Assembly: GCA_934394665.1 (NCBI GenBank)
Contig: CAKRRS010000007.1
Coordinates: 1-60,804, forward strand
Origin: an uncultured Acetatifactor sp.
GTDB lineage: Bacteria > Bacillota > Clostridia > Lachnospirales > Lachnospiraceae
Direction of reading: 5' to 3'
DNA: 60,804 bases
A program made the translations under genes and the position numbers. Every line of letters starts with the position of its first letter. The stretch's first letter is position 1. Of this stretch, positions 17,528 to 25,418 are shown piece by piece. Under the pieces are notes generated by a model. The model had not been told where the DNA came from. It saw only the letters and a list, made by a program, of their open reading frames with translations, and made no database searches.

Positions 17528-17662
17528 TTAAAGAAGGTGCTGTAGATCTTTGGCAGAGAGAACTTTCTAAATTTATATTCTGGGTAGATTGCTAAGATCT
17601 ACTTTATTACCAGATATGTGAGGTTTTTTCTTCGGCCAGTATGATGGCAGAACCTTCTTTAA
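17528..17662. repeat. Nested long-range inverted repeats at the island's 3' border
   Basis: TTAAAGAAGGT (17528-17538) pairs perfectly with 17652-17662, and inside it GTAGATCTT (17542-17550) pairs with 17594-17602. No coding frame covers them. They could fold an RNA downstream of the HEPN gene or be relic ends of a mobile element. The rest of 17496-17806 shows nothing recognisable. Confidence 0.35.
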
Positions 17663-17806
17663 GGGTTTAGCATGCGGGCGCCCAGTAAGTTGTAGGGGGC
17701 ACGTATTCGAAAAGGTAGGCTCAAATATAACTTTTGGATCCTATCGGATGACTGTCATGTTTTATAAGCACACACTGACGCATCATCTGCTTGAATGATA
17801 GGATAA

Positions 17807-17959
17807 TCATACTATTTCTGGTGCAAGGTCGCTTCGGGAGAGCTGAAACTTCTTGAGGCGGAAGCTGCCAGATGGCTGACGAAGGAGGAACTGGATTCCG
17901 TACAGTGGCTTCCGGCGGATGTGACGTTGATTGATAAGATCAAAGGCTGCATGTCTTAG
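17807..17959 (+). pseudogene. 3' fragment of a mutT (NUDIX) gene
   Basis: The frame ending at TAG 17957-17959 encodes about 50 residues matching the C-terminus of MutT-type 8-oxo-dGTP diphosphatases: FWCKVASGELKLLE, then AARWLTKEELDSVQWLP and a terminal ADVTLIDKI. The 5' part with the NUDIX box is missing and a stop lies just upstream (17804-17806). GC content is host-like. It marks a place where chromosomal DNA was cut, probably by arrival of the island. Confidence 0.7.
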
Positions 17960-17977
17960 GAAGAATAGGGGTATGTA

Positions 17978-18016
17978 ATGCGACTTCGTAATGTTTTAAT
18001 CGTAGTAAGTGATATA
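17978..18016 (+). pseudogene. 5' stub of a VOC-family gene
   Basis: ATG 17978 opens with MRLRNVLIVVSDI, the usual first strand of glyoxalase/dioxygenase (VOC) superfamily proteins in Clostridia. After 13 codons the frame leaves the family and runs into unrelated sequence until a TAA near 18117. The gene is therefore broken at about 18017. The mutT-end/VOC-start order looks like a native chromosomal neighbourhood interrupted on both sides. Confidence 0.55.
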
Positions 18017-18161
18017 GTGTTTTTTGCAAGTACAAATTACCTAAAAATGCAGAGGCACTTCCCAAAAGTTGCAGCAGGAAATTCCTCAAAGTTGCATAAG
18101 CTCCCCGGAGCTTGTTAAAGGCTCCAGAGGCATGTCGTTGCAGACATACTTTGGTTAATAG

Positions 18162-18374
18162 TTACAGATATGTAATGCTGGTCTCATCGGTGCCCCTTGC
18201 AAGCCGGTGCAGCCGGTCGATTCTGGAAGCCACTTGTTGTGGATCCTGACCGCCACAGACCAGTCTGACATATAGACCGTATGCAGGGTCTCCTTCAAAG
18301 TAAACGCTCCATAGCAAGTACCTTTTACCCTCCGTGCTCATCTGCAATAATAGTCTCACACTATACACAGTCAA
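18162..18374 (-). pseudogene. Small gene fragment (DUF6514-like), crossing the IS66 left end
   Basis: A minus-strand frame of 70 codons with a believable protein core (FEGDPAYGLYVRLVCGG and a helical tail), weakly reminiscent of small clostridial DUF6514 proteins. Its only start candidates are TTG/GTG without a ribosome site. The first 25 codons lie inside the IS66 element, including its left inverted repeat, and the rest outside, so the frame is probably a chimera of IS and flanking DNA. A passenger gene of the element is the alternative. Confidence 0.35.
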
Positions 18375-18401
18375 AAAAGTTTAGCACTTAACTTTTTTGA
18401 C
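18370..18401. repeat. Perfect 12-base inverted repeat before tnpA
   Basis: GTCAAAAAAGTT (18370-18381) and AACTTTTTTGAC (18390-18401) flank an 8-base loop. With A and T runs on both arms it could stop transcription entering the IS from either side, or dampen tnpA expression. Confidence 0.55.
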
Positions 18402-18421
18402 CAGCGTCAGGAGGTCAGACT

Positions 18422-18793
18422 ATGAACACTCAAACCAGTTTAGTTGCAGAACAGATCAGGCTACAACAGTGGGCCGACCAGATCAGGGACTGCCAGAATC
18501 GTCCCTCTGATATGAAAGTCGATGCCTGGTGCCGGGAACACGGCATAACAAAGGCTAATTATTACTATCGCCTGCGCCGAGTCCGGGAGGCCTGTCTGAA
18601 AATTTGTGATCCGTCCCCTTCCTTCGTGGAACTCACAGCACCTGCAGAAAGTATACCGGCTAAAGCCTCTCACACACATTCCTCCGTTGCTGCAGTGCTC
18701 CATGCAGAAAGCGGAATCACTATAGATATCTATAATGACGCTTCAGCGGATTTCCTCAGAAACCTGATAGGAGCAGCCAGCCATGCTGAATGA
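18422..18793 (+). CDS. tnpA: IS66 accessory protein TnpA
   Basis: A 123-residue protein of the IS66 Orf1 type. The N-terminal part (WCREHGITKANYYYRLRRVRE) is the helix-turn-helix-like DNA-binding segment of this family, followed by a linker and a C-terminal piece (GITIDIYNDASADFLRNLI) typical of IS66 TnpA. AGGAGG lies 8-13 bases before the ATG. It overlaps tnpB by 11 bases, the usual translational coupling in IS66. The frame is intact although the transposase is not. Confidence 0.85.
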   Translation: MNTQTSLVAEQIRLQQWADQIRDCQNRPSDMKVDAWCREHGITKANYYYRLRRVREACLKICDPSPSFVELTAPAESIPAKASHTHSSVAAVLHAESGITIDIYNDASADFLRNLIGAASHAE

Positions 18794-19145
18794 TGCTTCC
18801 GGATTCCACAAAATATATGTTGCCACCGGATACACGGATCTGCGCAGAGGCATGGAAGGACTGGCAAACATCATACGTTTCCGCTTTCATCTGGATCCCT
18901 ATGACAGAAATACCCTGTTTCTGTTCTGTGGCAAGAGAACAGACCGTATCAAGGGACTCCTGTGGGAGGGAGATGGATTCCTGTTATTATACAAACGGCT
19001 GGATACCGGGGCTTTTAACTGGCCGAGAAACAGCGAAGAAGCACTGTCGATCACTCCGGAGCAGTACGCAATGCTCATGCAGGGACTGGAGATCGTTGCC
19101 AGACATCCTATAGAGCAGACAGAGGGCCCGAAGAAACTTTTTTAA
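18783..19145 (+). CDS. tnpB: IS66 accessory protein TnpB
   Basis: A 120-residue IS66 Orf2 protein. The signature KIYVATGYTDLRRGMEGLA (residues 10-28) and the central FCGKRTDRIKGLLWEGDGF are diagnostic for the family, which is required for transposition but of unclear biochemistry. Length is normal. It follows tnpA with an 11-base overlap and is separated from tnpC by about 158 bases with no other gene. Confidence 0.9.
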   Translation: MLNDASGFHKIYVATGYTDLRRGMEGLANIIRFRFHLDPYDRNTLFLFCGKRTDRIKGLLWEGDGFLLLYKRLDTGAFNWPRNSEEALSITPEQYAMLMQGLEIVARHPIEQTEGPKKLF

Positions 19146-19303
19146 GTTTTGTGCATTTCGCAGAATTTTTTTTGTGGACAGTTTTATCCCTGCGGATTTA
19201 CTGTCTGCTGTTTATCCACAATGGTTCTGTCCTGCCCTCCATACGGCTGGCGGAAATGTACCGTATCTGCTATAATGGACCCAGTAAGAAAAGGAGCTTC
19301 ACT

Positions 19304-20915
19304 ATGGCAGTCAGATACACAGAAGAACAACTGAATACCGTTGACAAGTCCCTTCTGATCCAGATGTTTCTGAACCAGCAGGAGCAGCTGGAGACCCTGA
19401 CCGCCGAGGTCCGTTCCCTCAATGAAAAGATGCAGCTTATGATGGAGCAGATGGTTCTGGCAAACAGAAACCGTTTTGGACGTTCCTCCGAAAAAATGGA
19501 AGATGCCAGCCAGATCAGCTTCATAGACGTGGATGGAACTATCGTCTTCTTCAATGAGGCAGAGGCCGTCTGTAACCTGGATGCCCCGGAACAGGAATAA
19601 CTGGAGGTTTCCACTCCCCGCCCGGTAAAGAAAAAAGGCAAAAAGGAACAGGATATGTCAGGTCTTCCCATAGAACGGATCGACCATTACATGACAGAGG
19701 AAGAACTCACTGCAGAGTTTGGTAAAAACGGCTGGAAACAGCTTCCGGATGCCATATCCCGGAGATACCGTTTTGTTCCTGCAAAAGTGGAAGTAGAGGA
19801 ACACCACATCGGAGTCTATTCCGGCAAAAAGGATGGACACATGGTAAAGGCAAAACATCCCAGAGGACTGCTCCATGGAAGTACCGTCTCCCCGACGCTT
19901 GCGGCAGCCATTATAAACGGCAAATATGTCAATGCCATTCCTCTTTACCGCCTGGAACAGGAATTTAGGCGCTATGGATTAGCCATCACCAGACAGAACA
20001 TGGCAAACTGGATGATCCGTCTCGGAGAGGAATACCTTTCTGTTCTTTACGAAGAAACTGTATGATTACCATGTCATCCAGGCAGATGAGACACCGGTGC
20101 TCGTAAACCATGACGGCCGTCCGGCAGGATCCAAAAGTTATATGTGGGTCTATCGTTTCGGATATATGTATCCGGAAAAACAGATCGTCCTGTATGAGTA
20201 CCAGCGGACCAGAAATGCTTTCCATCCCCGGGAGTTTCTGAAGGATTTTTCCGGGATCTGTGTTACGGATGGCTATCAGGTCTATCACACTCTGGAAAAG
20301 AAGAAGGAAGACCTGACGATCGCAGGCTGTTGGGTGCACGGACGCCGGAAGTTCGAGGAAGTCCTTGCCACCATACCTGCCGAAGGGAAAAAGAAATCCG
20401 TTGCCTGGCTGGTAATGAGACAGATCCAGGCGATCTACCGGGAAGAAGGTAAACTGAAAGATCTCCCTTCCCAAGAAAGACTTGCGTAGCGTCAGGTGGT
20501 CATCCGGCCACTGGTAGATGCTTTGTTTGCGTATCTGAAACAGAAAAAAGAACAGATCGTGGTAAAAGGCAAGTTAGAAGCTGCTTTTACCTACCTTCTG
20601 AATCAGGAAAAATATCTCCGGGTATTTCTGAATGATGGAGATGTTCCGATGGATAATAATGCTTCGGAGCGTGCCATCCGTGGCTTCTGCATCGGAAAGA
20701 AGAACTGGGAAGTCATTGATACCATAAACGGAGCCAAGACATCCGCTGTGATCTACAGTATCGCAGAGACAGCAAAGGCCAATAATCTGAAGCCCTACGA
20801 ATACTTTGAGCATTTGCTGACCGTGATTCCAGAACACATGGAAGACACAGACCGCAGCTTTTTGGAAGAGCTGCTCCCCTGGTCACCAGCGCTGCCGGAA
20901 AACATTCGAAAATAA
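19304..20915 (+). pseudogene. tnpC: IS66 transposase TnpC, broken by two stops and a frameshift
   Basis: The DDE transposase of the element, about 535 codons if repaired. It starts at ATG 19304 after AAGGAGC and shows the N-terminal leucine-zipper-like helix, the FGRSSEK motif, the central domain (VIQADETPVLV) and the C-terminal DNNASERAIRGF catalytic region. Lesions are TAA at 19598-19600 after EQE, a one-base frameshift near 20055-20065 (YEETV stops at TGA while the true frame continues as YDYHVIQADE), and TAG at 20487-20489 where a tyrosine codon is expected. It cannot make a working enzyme. Confidence 0.85.
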
Positions 20916-20977
20916 AATTTACAGCAGGCCGCAAAAGCGGTTTAAGATTGTCAAGGTACTTGCTATGGATCGTTTAC

Positions 20978-21265
20978 GGTGTTTTTATCAAATGGTAAGG
21001 TTCTATCAGCGATTGAGAGCAAGTGAGTATCACTTATGCTTTGCCAGATCCAGAGGAAATTAGAACTAGAATTGATAGGAAAAAGTAATTTGTGCAGACC
21101 GTCTGCACAAATTGGATTAGGAACTGGAAGAATGGATTTACAACGCATGTCAAACGAAACGCTTATGCAACTGCAAGAAGATCTTACCGATGCAAATATC
21201 GACGGTACAACTGTCGCTAATTTGGATTATAAGTAAAGTTCCAGTGATAAAAGAAGGACCTCAAT
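20978..21265. other. Spacer between IS66 and the large nuclease-like gene, with a perfect palindrome
   Basis: No supported gene. A 27-base palindrome at 21087-21113 has two 12-base perfect arms (AATTTGTGCAGA and its complement) around CCG. It is about 150 bases upstream of ATG 21266 and could be an operator or an RNA hairpin; no U-run follows. An open frame at 21036-21236 runs through it but lacks a ribosome site. An AAGAAGGA ribosome site ends the spacer. Confidence 0.45.
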
Positions 21266-24200
21266 ATGGCAAAAAATACAGTCAGCAAACTAAGCAATGC
21301 TTTTTCCACAGGTGGCGGTGGAGCGAATTTTGAACAGCGAGTACAGGCAATGTTTTTACTTTCATTACTGGTGGATGGTTTTTGTCCTGCGATGGAAGAG
21401 CGAACGAAGCGAGTCTGTTTTCAGGCGAAATGTATTGGTTTTGATGTTGATGATCTGGCAGTATTTACATATAGAGGTCAATCGGAAGGGAAAATGCTAT
21501 GCCAAATAAAACATAGCATTACCATAAGTGAAAGAGATTCGGTATTTCAAGAAGTAATCAGTGCAGCCTGGAGTGATTTTAATAAGGAACAGTTCGATAG
21601 AGAACAGGATAAAATTGCGTTGGTAACGGCACAGATTGCAACCGGATCCCAACAGGCATTACGCTTTTTATATGCACAGGCATGGGCTGCGGCGGATGAA
21701 AATCAATTTAGAGACAGAGTATATCTTGGCAATTTTTCAAATGCTGATAATAGAAGGGTGCTGAATGCCATAAAGACGTGCATTTCAAATGCAAGCGATC
21801 ATGAGCCTACAGACAGAGAAATGTGGCAATTCTGTAAATGCTTTATGTTGCTTCTATTTGATATGGACTGTAAGGAAAGTATCAACAGAACCTTGTCTGC
21901 ATCGTTAATAAAGTGCAATTCTTCTTATGATGGATTTCTTGTGTGGTCCAGGCTGGTGGAGTATGCGGGTGACTGCAATCAGACGGCAGCATCAGTAAAC
22001 CGTGAATCTATAGATGACAGTATTTGTGCTCTTTTTTCCGATTTTGAAAGCAAACAGCTGCCGGTAGCACCCATTGCTCAAATAGATTTGTTTATTCCTA
22101 TGCTGGCTCTGATAGGCACATGGAATGCGGAAAATGAGTTTGACCGGCAAATCGTAGAACAAATATCAGGAATGGAATATGCGGAAGCGGAATCAAAGGC
22201 GCGAAATATGCTCTGCCAGAATTCACAATATCTGAAATTGGAAAATGGTAGTTGGTGGAAAGTACAGCATAAAGAGGATCTTCTGGAGCAATGTAAGGAG
22301 CTATTGTTTGACGATTGCCTGGAGCGGTTGATAAACGCGGCAAAGATAGTCTTTGCACAGAAAAGTAGAAGGGTAACAAGTAAGACCCCATACTATGTGG
22401 ATACCAATGGTGAATACGATAATTCAAAGGAATTGCGTAAAAGCATAGTGACAAGTTTGTGCTGGGTGAAGATGACATTACCCCAATTAGTAAAGTGCAA
22501 TCAGAACAAGATAGAAGCTTCTATAAATGAATTTGTTAGAAATGCGTTTGCAGAAGGTGATTGGGTTACTTGGGCAAGCCTCAGGGATTGCCTACAGGAG
22601 GTAGCAGAACTGGCACCGGATATTTTCTTGAAAAAGGTAGAATGGTGTGCTGTATACAAGCCGCAAGAGATTTTACGACTTTTTCCCAAGAGTAACGATA
22701 GCTTTTTTGAACCGAATTATATTACAGGTATTTTGTGGGCAATAGAAGCATTGGCATGGTCGCCGGTCTATTTGATTTCAGCAATAGGAGCATTGGGAGC
22801 GTTGGCGGCATTGCCATATGAAAAAACAAATTGGTCAAATACACCGATGAATTCCATTGTCTCTATTGTATTGCCGTGGCATCCCCAGACACTTGCTGAC
22901 AGTGAGAAAAGAAAGAATGCTTTGCGGTGCTTGAAAAATGATAATCCGGAAGTATTTTGGAAAGTATTAGTGAAATTATTGCCTAATAAAACCAATACAA
23001 CGGCGGATAATCCCAAACCGAAATACTTATCCTTGGCAATTCCGGAAAAAATAACTGTGACGAAAGCAGAAGTATATGAGCAATATACTTATAATTTGGA
23101 ATTGGCTGTGGAAACTGCGGAAGGTGATGTTGAAAAGTGTGAGATTCTCGCAAAACAGATAGAATATATGCAGGAAGCGACATTGCTCAAATATCTGGGT
23201 GATATTGAGAAAAATCTGGATTCGCTTGGAGAAACGGAAGTTTTCAGCCTGTGGTTACACTTGCGCGAGAGGATGGCGCAAATGCAGCCGGAAGAAAATA
23301 CGGTAATTAATAGGCACAGGGATAAAATACAGGCGTTGATACAAGCAATGGAACCCGGAAATATTTGTGTGAAGTATCGAGAATTGTATTTGGGGAACCG
23401 ATATCTGTTTGACAAAGGGGATTTTGAAACAACATGGAAAATGCTTGAATATAAGAAAACGCAGGCAATCAGAGAGATATATGATCAATATGGTGTTGAG
23501 GAAACGGAGGCATTCGGACAAGCAGTAAACAATATATGGGATGTGGCGCATAAACTTGGCGATTCTTTAAATATAGAGGAAATTTCAGGAATAATAGACA
23601 AATATTGTGAAGGCAAGTTATCACAGCCGTTCTATATTTCCTGTATTGGTTCTTTTTGCTATAATTTTGGAACAGAAAAGTTAATGCAGACATCTTTGAC
23701 TCAAAAGGATGTAAGCATTATTTTGGAGACTCTTTCTAAACTCTCTTTTTCAATAGAACTTTATCATGTGGTAGAAAGTATTTTGCCGGAAGAGGCGGAA
23801 TATTGGAAAATTGCGAATGTACCGTATGGCTATGGAGAGGATAAAGCAGAAGAATTAAAATTAGTGGTTAAAAAATTCGTAGAATATAAAAGATATGTTG
23901 CAGCGGTAAATATTGCCGGACGTTCGAAAGCTAAAGGGGTATTTACAGCGCAAGATATATATAATTTGTTAAAATTGGCCGGAACAGAGAACTCTATTGG
24001 AATGGAAACAATAGATGATTATGCGGTTCAACAGTTAGTCGGATGGCTGCAAGAACAGGATGAGATTTCACTGGAAATGAAAAGCGATATAGAGTTCATC
24101 TATTTACCAATGTTAGATGAATATTCTCAAGTTCATCCGCATGCATTGCATACCAGATTAGGCAATGATCCGGATTACTTCTGTAGTCTGATTGAATTGT

Positions 24201-24730
24201 GTTATAAAAAAAGGTCTGAAGAGAAGAGCAACCGCGAACTAAGTAAGGGACTGTCGGAACGTTTGTTTCAAATATTATTTGAATATAAAGTCACGCCCGG
24301 AATCGATTGGAACGGTGAATTCCATGAGGATGTTTTCAAAAAGTGGATGGCATCAGTAAAGGCATGGAGTAAGGAGAATGACCGCTATGCGGTGACGATG
24401 CATACAGTTGGCGCAGGGTTTGCCTATGCCGAACTTGATGATGAAAAAATGCCGCGGAAGGTAATCATGGAAGAACTAAACAAGGTCGAAAACGAAGAAA
24501 TCCGCCGTGGCTATTGTATTGGTATCAGTAATAAGAGAGGCGTGCATACGATAGAACCGGATGGCAAACCGGAGATGGAGTTGGCAGCTGACTATGAAGA
24601 GAGAGCTAAGATAGCGGAGGAAAGAGGATACTCTAGATATTCGAATGCGTTGAGGGAGATTGCGGATCAATACAAAAGAGAAGCATTGTACAATATTTCA
24701 AGAGCACAAATAGAAGAGGAGTCAGAATAA
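21266..24730 (+). CDS. Large protein with nuclease-like N-terminus (candidate defence protein)
   Basis: A protein of 1154 residues. After a glycine-rich start (FSTGGGGANFEQRVQ, residues 13-27) comes a pattern typical of Cap4/Mrr-like restriction-endonuclease folds: E23, DVDDLAVF (60-67) and CQIKHS (79-84), giving E, D and QxK catalytic candidates. The remaining 1000 residues are mainly helical and repeat-like without a known domain. I looked for a Walker A motif and found none, so it is not a STAND/Avs-type ATPase. It stands alone, with a good ribosome site, between mobile-element remnants. Composition is between island and core. The nuclease call is from motif pattern only; I infer a phage-defence role from fold type and setting. 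Confidence 0.65.
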   Translation: MAKNTVSKLSNAFSTGGGGANFEQRVQAMFLLSLLVDGFCPAMEERTKRVCFQAKCIGFDVDDLAVFTYRGQSEGKMLCQIKHSITISERDSVFQEVISAAWSDFNKEQFDREQDKIALVTAQIATGSQQALRFLYAQAWAAADENQFRDRVYLGNFSNADNRRVLNAIKTCISNASDHEPTDREMWQFCKCFMLLLFDMDCKESINRTLSASLIKCNSSYDGFLVWSRLVEYAGDCNQTAASVNRESIDDSICALFSDFESKQLPVAPIAQIDLFIPMLALIGTWNAENEFDRQIVEQISGMEYAEAESKARNMLCQNSQYLKLENGSWWKVQHKEDLLEQCKELLFDDCLERLINAAKIVFAQKSRRVTSKTPYYVDTNGEYDNSKELRKSIVTSLCWVKMTLPQLVKCNQNKIEASINEFVRNAFAEGDWVTWASLRDCLQEVAELAPDIFLKKVEWCAVYKPQEILRLFPKSNDSFFEPNYITGILWAIEALAWSPVYLISAIGALGALAALPYEKTNWSNTPMNSIVSIVLPWHPQTLADSEKRKNALRCLKNDNPEVFWKVLVKLLPNKTNTTADNPKPKYLSLAIPEKITVTKAEVYEQYTYNLELAVETAEGDVEKCEILAKQIEYMQEATLLKYLGDIEKNLDSLGETEVFSLWLHLRERMAQMQPEENTVINRHRDKIQALIQAMEPGNICVKYRELYLGNRYLFDKGDFETTWKMLEYKKTQAIREIYDQYGVEETEAFGQAVNNIWDVAHKLGDSLNIEEISGIIDKYCEGKLSQPFYISCIGSFCYNFGTEKLMQTSLTQKDVSIILETLSKLSFSIELYHVVESILPEEAEYWKIANVPYGYGEDKAEELKLVVKKFVEYKRYVAAVNIAGRSKAKGVFTAQDIYNLLKLAGTENSIGMETIDDYAVQQLVGWLQEQDEISLEMKSDIEFIYLPMLDEYSQVHPHALHTRLGNDPDYFCSLIELCYKKRSEEKSNRELSKGLSERLFQILFEYKVTPGIDWNGEFHEDVFKKWMASVKAWSKENDRYAVTMHTVGAGFAYAELDDEKMPRKVIMEELNKVENEEIRRGYCIGISNKRGVHTIEPDGKPEMELAADYEERAKIAEERGYSRYSNALREIADQYKREALYNISRAQIEEESE

Positions 24731-24965
24731 AGCCATTCAAGATAAAATACGAGAGGAAGGGGAGATGACCAGCAGGGAAATGGTGAAGTTCTAAAGGTAA
24801 GAGTAAATTTGGATATTTTGCCATGTTGACACGAAAAGGTAATCCTTGTATTATGATGTCAAAGCATACATTCTAACGATTCAGACAGCGCAAGCTGATC
24901 CTTATATCTAAGTTCTTTCAATGAATTCTATGCTTTTATACCCTATTAACCAAGTAAGAGCATAG

Positions 24966-25307
24966 TGCGTTGAGAGACAGGTGGAACAATCAGAGCGTGC
25001 AATTACGGAATGCATCAGTGAAGGGATTCTGGCAGAGTTCCTGCGGAAGAATCGAGCGGAGGTAGTAAAAGTGAGTATTTTTGAATATGACAAAGAAAAA
25101 GAAGAGAAGAAGCTCCGCAAAGCTGAATTTGAGTATGGCAGAGAACGGGGAAGAGAAGAAGGAAGAGAAGAAGGAAGAGAACAAGAAAGGAATCAATTAC
25201 TGACATTAATATCACAGATGAGTGCCGGAGAGGATGCAGACAAGATAACGCAGCTGAATGACCCGGCTATTCTGGAAGCAATGATGAACAAGTACGGGAT
25301 AGAGTAA
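24966..25307 (+). pseudogene. 3' remnant of an Rpn/PD-(D/E)XK transposase-family gene
   Basis: The surviving frame encodes the C-terminal third of this family: AITECISEGILAEFLRKNR, then VVKVSIFEYDKEKEEKKLRK and the characteristic Gly-Arg-Glu-Glu charged repeat, ending at TAA. The catalytic N-terminal domain is absent, and a stop (24963-24965) closes the frame upstream. Full-length relatives are about 300 residues. These genes are common, mobile and often decayed in Lachnospiraceae. No gene is seen in 24731-24965. Confidence 0.7.
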
Positions 25308-25318
25308 GATATCAGAAG

Positions 25319-25352
25319 TAGCCAAATCCTGGTGGTGGATTTGGCTATTTTA
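25319..25352 (+). terminator. Rho-independent terminator
   Basis: An 11-base stem (TAGCCAAATCC with GGATTTGGCTA) around TGGTGGT, followed by TTTTA. It closes the accessory region before recQ. Confidence 0.75.
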
Positions 25353-25418
25353 TATCCGATTGCGACGTCTTCGCAGGTGAAAAGATGATTGCAGGAAACG
25401 TGTAGGGGAGGATAAATT

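Larger units (their letters stand above)
18300..20977 (+). mobile_element. IS66-family insertion sequence (inactive)
   Basis: About 2678 bases bounded by inverted repeats that begin GTAAACG and agree at 22 of the first 23 positions (18300-18322 and the complement of 20955-20977). It carries the three IS66 genes tnpA, tnpB and tnpC in order; tnpC is broken in three places. The 8 bases outside each end do not match (CCTTCAAA and GGTGTTTT), so no target duplication survives. That points to a deletion or recombination after insertion. The element separates the ssp-like island scar from the large nuclease-like gene. Confidence 0.8.

Noticed and set aside
21036..21236. 66-codon open frame upstream of the large nuclease-like gene
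   Set aside because: No ribosome site, runs through a perfect palindrome, and has no recognisable domain.
21266..24730. STAND/Avs-type ATPase
   Set aside because: No Walker A sequence was found anywhere in the protein.
25140..25190. Short direct repeats resembling a CRISPR or VNTR
   Set aside because: They encode the Gly-Arg-Glu-Glu charged tail normal for the Rpn transposase family; no spacers.
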